A stretch of 64,000 bases of DNA from Paracoccaceae bacterium. GTDB taxonomy: Bacteria; Pseudomonadota; Alphaproteobacteria; Rhodobacterales; Rhodobacteraceae. The stretch covers positions 1-64,000 of the forward strand of contig JAQWSE010000012.1 of NCBI GenBank assembly GCA_029243395.1, written 5' to 3'. A program made the translations under genes and the position numbers. The stretch's first letter is position 1, and every line of letters begins with the position of its first letter. Under the pieces are notes generated by a model that saw only the letters and a list, made by a program, of their open reading frames with translations, was not told the DNA's origin and did not search any database. This document shows, piece after piece, positions 17,291-25,122 of this stretch.

Positions 17291-17315
17291 AGAATTTATT
17301 GCAGGACTAGCTTTT

Positions 17316-17804
17316 ATGGCAACAGTTGTTGATGAAAAAGATTTCACTAAACCAATAATCCGAAGGAAAAGTTTGTCGGCAAGCAATGATGGTTCGCTAG
17401 CAACTGTAGTGAGATTTGGAGAGCAAGGATTTTTTACGTTTGATGAACCATCCGCACATGGCGGTGGAGATCAGGGACCTACTCCTCTTACCGGTGTTCT
17501 AGCAACTCTTTGTGCTTGTGAAAGCGTCACATTTAGCCGTACTGCAAAAGAAATGGAGTTCGATTACAAGGGAATTGAATACGAGGCCGCGTTCACCATT
17601 GATATTAGAGGAAGGTTGGGAGTAAGAGGTGTGGTTCCACACTTCCAAACAGTCAAAGTGGAAGCACGTGTTTCTACCGAAGAAAGCGAAGAGCGCCTTA
17701 GTGAAGTGGTAGAGGAAACTGAGGCGCGATGCCCGGTATTCAATCTGATTAAGGATGCGGGTGTTCGAATTAACATGGTTTGGATACGAGCATCTGAAGA
17801 GTAG
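17316..17804 (+). CDS. OsmC family protein
   Basis: A 162-residue protein with the OsmC/Ohr fold. The two redox cysteines are visible in L-C-A-C-E-S-V-T-F (near residue 63) and A-R-C-P-V-F-N-L (near residue 140). Family members are thiol peroxidases acting on organic hydroperoxides; others have roles in sulfur or thiol metabolism. ATG 17316 with an AGGA upstream is chosen because the longer open frame, from TTG 17277, would run through the operator. First gene of the unit 17316-19612, directly under the LacI operator. In this setting it may detoxify reactive intermediates. Confidence 0.8.
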   Translation: MATVVDEKDFTKPIIRRKSLSASNDGSLATVVRFGEQGFFTFDEPSAHGGGDQGPTPLTGVLATLCACESVTFSRTAKEMEFDYKGIEYEAAFTIDIRGRLGVRGVVPHFQTVKVEARVSTEESEERLSEVVEETEARCPVFNLIKDAGVRINMVWIRASEE

Positions 17805-17834
17805 GAACAAAGATTTATAAGAGGAGGTAAAAGA

Positions 17835-18782
17835 ATGAATACATCTGATGTTGGATGGATAGGAATGGGTCGTATGGGTTCCCCTATGGCTGAGAGGCTG
17901 GCTAAGGCAGGTATTAATTTAAAGATTTGGAATAGAACTCGTTCTAAGGCGGAGCCTCTTGAAAAAATAGGAGCTTCAATTGTGGAAAGCCCTGCTGATT
18001 TGTCAGGTGTAGATGTTCTTGCAACCATGGTTTCGACTGGCAGTGATGTTGAAGCTGTGTATTTTGGCGAGAATGGTGTGTTGTCAGGCTCAGGTGTGCC
18101 AAAAATATTTGTGGACTTTTCATCTATTGGGGTTGACCAGTCTGCTAACATAAGAGCACGCCTAGCGGAGCTAGGTGCCGATTTAGTTTGCGCTCCAGTT
18201 TCCGGTAATGGCAAATGCGTTAAAGCAGGAAAGTTATCAGCAGTTGCGTCAGGGCCGAAGAAAGCGTTTGATCAAGTTAAAGATATTATCTCTACTGTAG
18301 CTGGCAGAGGTGTCTCTTATGTAGGGGAGGGTGAACTTGCACGATTTTGTAAGATTGCTCATAATGTGATGCTTGGCGCAGTGACCCAAAATTTAGCTGA
18401 GATCACAGTTCTCGCTCAAAAAGCAGGAGTTCCAAGACGAGCATTTTTGGATTTCATGAACAACTCAGTTATGGGTTCCATTTTTACCAGATACAAAACA
18501 AATGCTTTTGTGAATTTGGATTGGACTACTACTTTTACTCCAACGTTATTAAGAAAAGATTTAGATCTTGGACTTGCGGCAGGAAGAGAATTGGAAGTTC
18601 CAATGCCCGTGACGGCTGCAACCCGAGAGGCCCTTCAGACACATTTTGGAGCAGCATCGCTGAAAGATGATCCGGAAGGATATCTTCAAGGAGATTTTGC
18701 TGCCCTGCTAGAAACGGTAGCCCTAGCAGCTGGGGAGAAATTGGAAAGTGAGAATGATCCATATCCTACAGGGCTAGAGTGA
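17835..18782 (+). CDS. NAD(P)-dependent beta-hydroxyacid dehydrogenase (HIBADH/tartronate semialdehyde reductase-like)
   Basis: A 315-residue dehydrogenase. The Rossmann motif G-W-I-G-M-G-R-M-G-S-P-M-A is at residues 8-20, the substrate-binding segment A-P-V-S-G-N-G-K-C-V-K-A-G lies near 122-134, and the catalytic Lys is in C-K-I-A-H-N near residue 174. It reduces a semialdehyde or oxidises a 3-hydroxyacid. A GAGGAGG ribosome binding site precedes ATG 17835. The next gene, a GST, starts in a GTGA overlap with its stop, so the two are translationally coupled. Confidence 0.85.
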   Translation: MNTSDVGWIGMGRMGSPMAERLAKAGINLKIWNRTRSKAEPLEKIGASIVESPADLSGVDVLATMVSTGSDVEAVYFGENGVLSGSGVPKIFVDFSSIGVDQSANIRARLAELGADLVCAPVSGNGKCVKAGKLSAVASGPKKAFDQVKDIISTVAGRGVSYVGEGELARFCKIAHNVMLGAVTQNLAEITVLAQKAGVPRRAFLDFMNNSVMGSIFTRYKTNAFVNLDWTTTFTPTLLRKDLDLGLAAGRELEVPMPVTAATREALQTHFGAASLKDDPEGYLQGDFAALLETVALAAGEKLESENDPYPTGLE

Positions 18783-19612
18783 TTGAAAATTTCAATATTT
18801 ATGTAAAACCGGTACCTTGTACAAATAATATGGAAAATTTTATTCTTTACAATGCTTCACAGTCAACCTGTAGTCAGAGAGTCAGGTACGCTCTTCACGC
18901 AAAAAAAATAACATTTGAGGATAAAAAACTCGATTTATTTTCAGGAGACCAACTCGCGCCTGAATATCTTAAGATAAATCCAAACGGTGTCGTACCTGCT
19001 TTGGTGCACCAGGGGCAATCGATTACAGATAGTGCTGTAATCTTAGAGTATTTAGAAGATATTTTTCCCGAAGTATTCCCAATGCGTCCCAAGAAACCGG
19101 AGATTGTAGCTAGAGTAAGGGCTATGATGAGGTTTGTAGATGAGGTCCCAGGGCCAGCAATTAGGATTCCGTCTTACAACTTAGCTTTTCTTCCGCATTA
19201 TCAATCAATGACGGAAGATGAATTTCAGTCACTTTGTGACAGCAAACCGCTCCGACGCGAGTTTTTAATGAAAATGGGTCGTACTGGTTTTTCGGAAGCG
19301 GATATGAATGAATCTCTGACAAGGCTTAAACGTGGGATTGAACGGATGGCTGAATGGCTAGATTACAGTAAAGGTCCATGGCTAACCGGGGATCAGTTTA
19401 CGATTGCAGATCTAGCAATTATGCCGGTAATTGTTAGAATGGCCGATATTAATCTTGGCTATATATGGGACAAATTACCAGTTATTGAAGGTTGGTTATC
19501 AAGAATTCAATCCTCAGAAAATTATAATGCAACATTTTATCATGGCTCATTGTTGACCGAGAAGTATCCCCACTTAGCAAATATGAAAAAAAATCAATCA
19601 GCTGGATTTTAA
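18779..19612 (+). CDS. Glutathione S-transferase, LigF/beta-etherase-like
   Basis: A 277-residue GST if started at GTG 18779, which overlaps the previous stop as GTGA. The alternative ATG 18830 gives 260 residues and matches the start of its paralogue at 7084. It has Q-S-T-C-S-Q-R-V-R, N-P-N-G-V-V-P, D-S-A-V-I-L-E-Y-L-E-D, a helical domain with M-T-E-D-E-F, F-T-I-A-D-L-A-I, and the terminal F-Y-H-G-S. The layout matches LigF-type beta-etherases. Coupling to a beta-hydroxyacid dehydrogenase suggests sequential oxidation and glutathione-dependent cleavage, as in beta-aryl ether breakdown; this is inference. Confidence 0.75.
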   Translation: MIENFNIYVKPVPCTNNMENFILYNASQSTCSQRVRYALHAKKITFEDKKLDLFSGDQLAPEYLKINPNGVVPALVHQGQSITDSAVILEYLEDIFPEVFPMRPKKPEIVARVRAMMRFVDEVPGPAIRIPSYNLAFLPHYQSMTEDEFQSLCDSKPLRREFLMKMGRTGFSEADMNESLTRLKRGIERMAEWLDYSKGPWLTGDQFTIADLAIMPVIVRMADINLGYIWDKLPVIEGWLSRIQSSENYNATFYHGSLLTEKYPHLANMKKNQSAGF

Positions 19613-19705
19613 AATGTATCCATATTGGACTTAATTAAAATTAAAACTTCTTAGTTTCCTGGTTATAAGAATAAAGGTTACTTTAGTTGTTTTTGAAGGA
19701 AAAAA

Positions 19706-20782
19706 ATGGCCCGTAATGAAGAGAAAGATTCAAAGATTGTAGCAGCTGCCACCCATTGGGCACACCGAATGGTGACTAATGGTGTTCCATTAGCAGATTT
19801 CCAAGACGTTACAAATAATCTGTCTAGTTGGGAGAACTGGTGTGAAGCTTGGATGAAAAGAGGTGAAATTCATGCATTGATGGGTGAAGGCTCATTTTTT
19901 GCTGGGCAGTTAATATCAGCCTCGGAACATTTTAGAACGGCGGCAGTTTGTTTCCATTTTGGAAAATTTTTATTTGTTCATAATTTAATCCAAATGAAAG
20001 AAGCGCACAATTTAACGATATCCAATTATAATAAAGCATTACCAATCATGACCCCTCCAGGAGAGCGAGTCAAAATTCCATTTGAAGGGAGGGTGCTGTA
20101 TGGTAATCTACGAAAACCAAATGGAATAGAGAATCCACCAATCGTTATAATGTGTATGGGTTTAGATAGTACTAAAGAAGAGATGTATACTAATGAAGCA
20201 CCATTCTTGATGAGAGGTATGGCTACTCTAGCTTTTGACGGTCCCGGACAAGGTGAAGCTGAATTCGAAATGCCTATTCGGTTTGACTATGAGGTGCCAG
20301 TAGGCGCTGTCATAGATTTTTTGGAATACAGGAATGATATTGATCTAAATAACATAGGGATTTGGGGTGTTAGTCTGGGAGGCTATTATGCGCCTCGTGC
20401 AGCTGCTTTCGAAAAACGCATTAAAGCTTGTATTTCCTTAACGGGTCCCTTTGATTTTGCTGAAGCTTTTGAGCGAGCACCCGCATTGACAAGAGAGGCA
20501 TTCATTTTCAGAAGTCATAGTGAAGATTTGTCCTCGGCACAAAATGCGGCTAAGAAAATGAATTTAAGCTCTGTGGCGGATAAAATTACTTGCCCGTTGT
20601 ATATTGTGGGTGGCGCTCTAGACAGAGTAATTCCACCCGATCATGCACAAAAGTTAACAAATGCTACTTCCGGTGATGTGACCTTGAATATGGTGGAAGA
20701 CGGAACACATGTAGTAAATAATCGTCCCTATAAATATAGATCACAGAGTGCTGACTGGATGGCAGAAAATCTTACTAGATAA
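19706..20782 (+). CDS. Alpha/beta hydrolase, FrsA / pseudooxynicotine C-C hydrolase-like
   Basis: A 358-residue hydrolase with a helical N-terminal cap and an alpha/beta core. The nucleophile elbow is G-V-S-L-G-G near residue 222, the acid is in G-G-A-L-D-R-V-I-P-P near 312, and the His is in D-G-T-H-V-V-N near 340. It belongs to the same group as the protein at 9626-10768 and is probably a paralogue with a different substrate. The start ATG 19706 follows GAAGGA. The M24-family gene follows at once, so they form an operon. Related enzymes cleave beta-diketone-like C-C bonds. Confidence 0.8.
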   Translation: MARNEEKDSKIVAAATHWAHRMVTNGVPLADFQDVTNNLSSWENWCEAWMKRGEIHALMGEGSFFAGQLISASEHFRTAAVCFHFGKFLFVHNLIQMKEAHNLTISNYNKALPIMTPPGERVKIPFEGRVLYGNLRKPNGIENPPIVIMCMGLDSTKEEMYTNEAPFLMRGMATLAFDGPGQGEAEFEMPIRFDYEVPVGAVIDFLEYRNDIDLNNIGIWGVSLGGYYAPRAAAFEKRIKACISLTGPFDFAEAFERAPALTREAFIFRSHSEDLSSAQNAAKKMNLSSVADKITCPLYIVGGALDRVIPPDHAQKLTNATSGDVTLNMVEDGTHVVNNRPYKYRSQSADWMAENLTR

Positions 20783-20794
20783 ATGGAGAAAATC

Positions 20795-22102
20795 ATGAAT
20801 TCTAAGACACTAGCTCTTACACCGAATGTATTAACCCCTCAAGATTTAGAAACGAATTGGAGATGGGAAGGTCGACTCCCAGCATGGGGTCACACCAGTG
20901 TTGATTTTGAACGCCGTGTTGATCATGACAGATTGCGTCGTTACCGACTGAGCAGAACAAGGCAAGCTTTACAAAACTCACCTGCAGGTACATTACTTTT
21001 ATTTGACGTTAATAATATTCGTTATGTTTCGGCTACGAAAATTGGTGAATGGGAACGAGATAAAATGTGTCGTTTTTGTCTGTTGACCGGTGATGATAGT
21101 CCATACGTTTGGGATTTTGGTTCAGCAGCAGTGCATCATCAAAAATATTCAGATTGGCTTGAACCAGATCATTGTTTGGCTGGTGTCGTTGGTATGCGAG
21201 GTACTATTCCACCAGAGTTTGGTCTCATGAGGAAGTATGCAAAGCAAATCGCCGATCTCATCCGCGACGCTGGAATGGCTGATATGCCAGTAGGCGTAGA
21301 TTATGCTGAAACTGCGATGTTCCATGCTTTGCAAGAAGAGGGTATCAAAGTAATTGACGGACAACAAATTATGTTGGCAGCTCGAGAAATAAAAAATTGG
21401 GACGAAATTCAATTACTTACGCAAGCAGCCAGTATGGTAGATGGTGTTTATCATATGATTTACGAAGAATTAAAACCTGGAATTAGGGAAAATGATATCG
21501 TGGCCCTTTCAAATAAAATGCTCTACGAAATGGGCTCTGATGATGTTGAAGCTATCAATGCTATTTCTGGAGAGCGTTGTAATCCGCACCCACACAATTT
21601 TACCGATCGTTATTTCAGACCAGGTGACCAAGCTTTCTTTGATATTTTACAGTCCTATCAAGGGTATAGAACTTGTTATTATAGGACATTTAATATTGGT
21701 CGAGCTACGACAGAACAAAATGATGCATATATAAGGTGCAGGGAATGGTTGGATGCTTCGATTGCAATGATTAAGCCAGGGGTCACAACTGACAAAGTTG
21801 CAAAAGTGTGGCCAACAGCCGAAAGTTTGGGTTTTCCTAATGAGGACGCAGCTTTTGGATTGCAGTTTGGTCATGGTCTTGGCTTAGCTTTGCATGAGAG
21901 ACCAATTATCAGTCGAGCAATTTCATTGGAACATCCAATGGAAATTAAAACTGGGATGGTTTTTGCTTTAGAGACTTACTGTCCGGCGGCCGACGGTTAT
22001 TCTGCTGCTCGAATAGAAGAAGAAGTAGTCGTGACAGACAAAGGGTGCGAGGTGATTTCATTATTTCCTGCTGAAGAGCTCCCGATAGCTAACCGCTATT
22101 AG
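20795..22102 (+). CDS. M24-family (creatinase/prolidase/DddP-like) protein with an altered metal site
   Basis: A 435-residue pita-bread protein. ATG 20795 with GGAG six bases upstream is preferred over ATG 20783, which directly follows the previous stop. An N-terminal creatinase-like domain (about 1-200) is followed by the M24 domain. Layout and several segments (L-L-F-D-V-N-N-I-R-Y, H-G-L-G-L) recall DMSP lyase DddP and creatinase. The usual ligands Asp, Asp, His, Glu, Glu appear as D283, C294, H360, E393 and E408/E409, so the second Asp is a Cys. The reaction is therefore uncertain; DMSP lyase activity should not be assumed. Confidence 0.75.
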   Translation: MNSKTLALTPNVLTPQDLETNWRWEGRLPAWGHTSVDFERRVDHDRLRRYRLSRTRQALQNSPAGTLLLFDVNNIRYVSATKIGEWERDKMCRFCLLTGDDSPYVWDFGSAAVHHQKYSDWLEPDHCLAGVVGMRGTIPPEFGLMRKYAKQIADLIRDAGMADMPVGVDYAETAMFHALQEEGIKVIDGQQIMLAAREIKNWDEIQLLTQAASMVDGVYHMIYEELKPGIRENDIVALSNKMLYEMGSDDVEAINAISGERCNPHPHNFTDRYFRPGDQAFFDILQSYQGYRTCYYRTFNIGRATTEQNDAYIRCREWLDASIAMIKPGVTTDKVAKVWPTAESLGFPNEDAAFGLQFGHGLGLALHERPIISRAISLEHPMEIKTGMVFALETYCPAADGYSAARIEEEVVVTDKGCEVISLFPAEELPIANRY

Positions 22103-22167
22103 GCATCTTAACTTCTCATAATTAATTGATTTTGAATTGTTAAATTCATAATTTTATTGGGTGAATA

Positions 22168-23148
22168 GTGAAAGAAAAAAAACACAACACAGAGTTTTAT
22201 CTCAGAATGTACACGCAGATGGCAAAAATCCGCGTTTTTGAGGATAATGCGAACCAGCTTTATCTGGATGCTAAAATGCCTGGATTGACACATATGTATT
22301 CGGGTGAGGAAGCAGTGGCAGTAGGAATATGCGAAGCTTTAAAAGTGACCGATAAAATAACCTCTACCCACAGAGGTCATGGGCATTGCATGGCGAAAGG
22401 TGCAGACTTTAGGCAAATGTTTTGTGAACTTTTAGGAAAGGTTAATGGTTATTGCAGAGGCAAGGGTGGCTCTATGCATATTGCAGATCAGACGAATGGT
22501 AATCTGGGTGCGAATGCTATTGTAGGAGGATCCATGGGTATCGCAACGGGTTCCGCTCTGCGTGCTAAGTTACAAAAGTCTGATGATGTGACTGTATGTT
22601 TTTTTGGCGACGGTGCAACTGCTCAGGGTTTAATGTATGAGGTCATGAATATGGCAGCTTTGTGGAAACTACCGGTTATATATGCATGTGAAAATAATGG
22701 ATATTCTGAGTATACCTCTACAGATGAAATTGCAGCGGGTGAAATTCTGGAGAGAGCTCGTGCTTTTGGTATAGAAGCGTTTAGTGTGGATGGACAAGAC
22801 GTGATTGCAGTTAACAGATTGGCCTCTGAACTCGTAGAAAAAGCTCGAAAAGGTAAAGGTCCATTTTTCATAGAGTTGATGACTTATCGATATCATGGGC
22901 ATCATGTCGGTGACATTAATAGGACTTATTATAGATCTAAAGAGGAAGAAACGGAATGGAAAAAAAATAGGGATCCAATTGAAATATTGGGTACTTTTTT
23001 AAAAACGGAAGGTATCGCTAATGATGATGAGCTTCGAGAACTTTATTTGAAGGTACGTAGTGAAGCTAGTGAAGCCGTCGATTACGCCATTAATGCAGAT
23101 TATCCAGATATCTCGGAAGTAGATATGCACGTTTTTCAAGAGGGTTAA
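22168..23148 (+). CDS. ThDP-dependent dehydrogenase E1 component, alpha subunit (AcoA/PdhA-like)
   Basis: A 326-residue E1 alpha subunit. The thiamine-diphosphate motif runs from G-D-G-A-T-A-Q-G (about residue 150) to E-N-N-G-Y (about residue 175). The early region H-R-G-H-G-H (about 72-77) is typical of acetoin and pyruvate dehydrogenases. It decarboxylates or cleaves a 2-oxo compound and passes the acyl group to a lipoyl domain. Starts at GTG 22168. The beta subunit follows after 3 bp, then a lipoyl protein, giving an E1-alpha/E1-beta/E2-like operon. No E3 gene is present in the window. Confidence 0.85.
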   Translation: MKEKKHNTEFYLRMYTQMAKIRVFEDNANQLYLDAKMPGLTHMYSGEEAVAVGICEALKVTDKITSTHRGHGHCMAKGADFRQMFCELLGKVNGYCRGKGGSMHIADQTNGNLGANAIVGGSMGIATGSALRAKLQKSDDVTVCFFGDGATAQGLMYEVMNMAALWKLPVIYACENNGYSEYTSTDEIAAGEILERARAFGIEAFSVDGQDVIAVNRLASELVEKARKGKGPFFIELMTYRYHGHHVGDINRTYYRSKEEETEWKKNRDPIEILGTFLKTEGIANDDELRELYLKVRSEASEAVDYAINADYPDISEVDMHVFQEG

Positions 23149-23151
23149 AAA

Positions 23152-24147
23152 ATGCCAGAAATTACACTGTCACAAGCAGTTAACCAAGCGATAGCTGAAG
23201 AGATGCGGCGGGATGAGACCGTGTTTCTTATCGGAGAAGACGTTGCAGAGGCTGGCACGCCTTTTAAGGTAACCTCTGGTTTGGTTGAAGAATTCTCTAC
23301 TGATAGGATTATAGATACACCTATTTCTGAGCCAGGTTTTATGGGACTGGCAGTAGGCGCTGCCATGACTGGCTCAAGACCTATTGTAGATTTAATGTTC
23401 GGGGATTTTTTATTCTTAGTTATGGATCAATTGTGTAATCAGGCGGCAAAGATACACTACATGTCAGGGGGTAAATTAAATGTCCCACTTGTATTAAGAA
23501 CAAATCTTGGAGCCACCAGACGTTCAGCTGCGCAACATAGCCAGTCTTTACATGCTCTAGTTGCCCATATTCCTGGGTTAAAGGTTGCGATGCCGTCGTC
23601 TGCCTATGAAGCTAAAGGATTATTAAAAACGGCAATAAGAGATGACAACCCCGTTGTAATTTTTGAAGATAAACTCATGTACCAGGATAAGGCTTTTGTT
23701 CCAGAAGAAGAATATCGTCTACCATTTGGTAAAGCGGCTATACTGAGAGAGGGGACTGACGTGACTTTAATTGGAACGTCTTCAATGCGTCAGGTTTGTG
23801 AAAAGGCTGCGCTGCTTTTGGAACAAGATGGGATTAACGCCGAAGTTATTGATCCTAGAACCCTAGTCCCTTTAGATGAAAGTACCATTTTGGATTCTGT
23901 TAAAAGAACATCAAGAGCAATCGTTGTTGACGAGGGGCATCAAAATTTTGGAACTACGGCAGAGATTGCCTCACGAATTAGCGAAAAGGCATTCTATTTC
24001 TTGGATGCTCCAGTTGTTAGAATGGGAGCGATGGATGTTCCTATCCCTTTCAGTCCAGTGCTAGAGGATATTACGGTACCAACCGCAGAGGGTGTTGCGG
24101 ATAAAGCCAGAAAACTTGTTGCTGGAGAATTAATACATGCCCTTTGA
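23152..24147 (+). CDS. ThDP-dependent dehydrogenase E1 component, beta subunit (AcoB/PdhB-like)
   Basis: A 331-residue E1 beta subunit of a 2-oxoacid or acetoin dehydrogenase. Family segments are present: G-E-D-V-A at about residues 25-29, the D-T-P-I-S-E region near 56, and the C-terminal transketolase domain with V-D-P-R-T-L-V-P-L-D near 235. It pairs with the alpha subunit to form the alpha2beta2 E1. Its 3' end overlaps the start of the lipoyl protein gene by 11 nt, so the three genes are translated as a unit. Confidence 0.85.
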   Translation: MPEITLSQAVNQAIAEEMRRDETVFLIGEDVAEAGTPFKVTSGLVEEFSTDRIIDTPISEPGFMGLAVGAAMTGSRPIVDLMFGDFLFLVMDQLCNQAAKIHYMSGGKLNVPLVLRTNLGATRRSAAQHSQSLHALVAHIPGLKVAMPSSAYEAKGLLKTAIRDDNPVVIFEDKLMYQDKAFVPEEEYRLPFGKAAILREGTDVTLIGTSSMRQVCEKAALLLEQDGINAEVIDPRTLVPLDESTILDSVKRTSRAIVVDEGHQNFGTTAEIASRISEKAFYFLDAPVVRMGAMDVPIPFSPVLEDITVPTAEGVADKARKLVAGELIHAL

Positions 24148-25114
24148 AATTAAAATGCCACAGCTTGGAATGAATCAAGATAGTGCAACAATTGTTACTT
24201 GGCTCAAAAATGTAGGTGACAAAGTAACAAAAGGTGAGGCAATTTTTGAGGTAGAGACTGACAAGGCGACTATGGAGGTAGAGGCACAGTCAGAGGGTTA
24301 TTTATCATGTATACAAGTTGAATTAGGTGTTGAGATTCCAGTTGGAGAATTGATCGCAACAATTGTAGAAAACAAAAAAGATGTCGTTAAAAGCGTCAGA
24401 GCGCCAGTATTAACAAATGAAGAAGATTCAAAATTAGATGAAGAACAAAAAAGCTCAATTGAAAAGGAAGTTGCTGCTGGGAAAAATGATGTGCCTACAA
24501 GTGAGGAGGAAAATAGCTCTAAAAGCCAAGAACTTGTTTCTCCAAGTTCTGCTAGCAAAAAAGTCTTAGCATCACCGAAAGCTAAAGTTATAGCAGCAGA
24601 GAGAGGAATTCAGGTTTCCAGGCTTCGGTCTTTAGGCCTTTCTGAGCCAATCCATGCATCTGACATGATGGGGTTGCCTGTTGGGGGCCAATCTAACTTA
24701 ATGGCCGTTGTTGATGATGGGTTGTTTCTGGAGCTAGTTGAAGGATCAGATAAAATCGACAAAAAAACAATCTTTGTATCTTTTGTGCGTGGTGCTTGGC
24801 GTTTTTTATTTCCCGAAAAAGCGTTAAGCGTGCAGATTATAAATTTGGACGGCTCGGTATCGTCATCGGGTGATACAGACTCTAGAAACCATGAGGCCCC
24901 TGCGGTTTCAATTTCACTATTTGACTTGCGTAAAACGAAGTTATTTAGCTATGGTTCAGGAAGCAGCGGAAATATTCTCAGTATAGGTCATCACAATGGT
25001 ACTTTTATATTAAATTTTTCATATAGTGATGCGGACATTCAATTATCTGATGCCACTAAATTAATTAACGAGATAGCGGCAAGGGTAGAGAACCCTATTC
25101 TCCAACTACTATAG
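24137..25114 (+). CDS. Lipoyl-domain E2-like protein with a degenerate acyltransferase domain
   Basis: A 325-residue protein. The N-terminal lipoyl domain (1-80) has the target lysine K43 in E-T-D-K-A-T. An acidic linker (85-140) leads to a peripheral subunit-binding domain (about 145-178, S-P-K-A-K-V-I-A-A-E-R-G-I). Normal E2 proteins then have about 230 residues of catalytic domain ending with H-x-x-x-D-G. Here only about 140 residues remain. The C-terminal strand aligns with the E2 end (F-S-Y then E-N-P-I-L-Q-L-L), but the His and Asp-Gly are replaced by S-D-A-D-I-Q-L-S-D-A. It can carry a lipoyl-bound acyl group but probably cannot do classical acyl transfer to CoA. Confidence 0.8.
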   Translation: MPFEIKMPQLGMNQDSATIVTWLKNVGDKVTKGEAIFEVETDKATMEVEAQSEGYLSCIQVELGVEIPVGELIATIVENKKDVVKSVRAPVLTNEEDSKLDEEQKSSIEKEVAAGKNDVPTSEEENSSKSQELVSPSSASKKVLASPKAKVIAAERGIQVSRLRSLGLSEPIHASDMMGLPVGGQSNLMAVVDDGLFLELVEGSDKIDKKTIFVSFVRGAWRFLFPEKALSVQIINLDGSVSSSGDTDSRNHEAPAVSISLFDLRKTKLFSYGSGSSGNILSIGHHNGTFILNFSYSDADIQLSDATKLINEIAARVENPILQLL

Positions 25115-25122
25115 GATTAAAG

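Noticed and set aside
17277-17315. Extension of the OsmC protein to TTG 17277.
   Set aside because: These 13 codons run through the LacI operator and extend beyond the usual OsmC start; ATG 17316 has a ribosome binding site.
20795-22102. Annotation of the M24 gene as DMSP lyase dddP.
   Set aside because: The general layout is similar, but a key metal ligand is replaced by Cys and the neighbourhood shows no DMSP genes, so only the superfamily is given.
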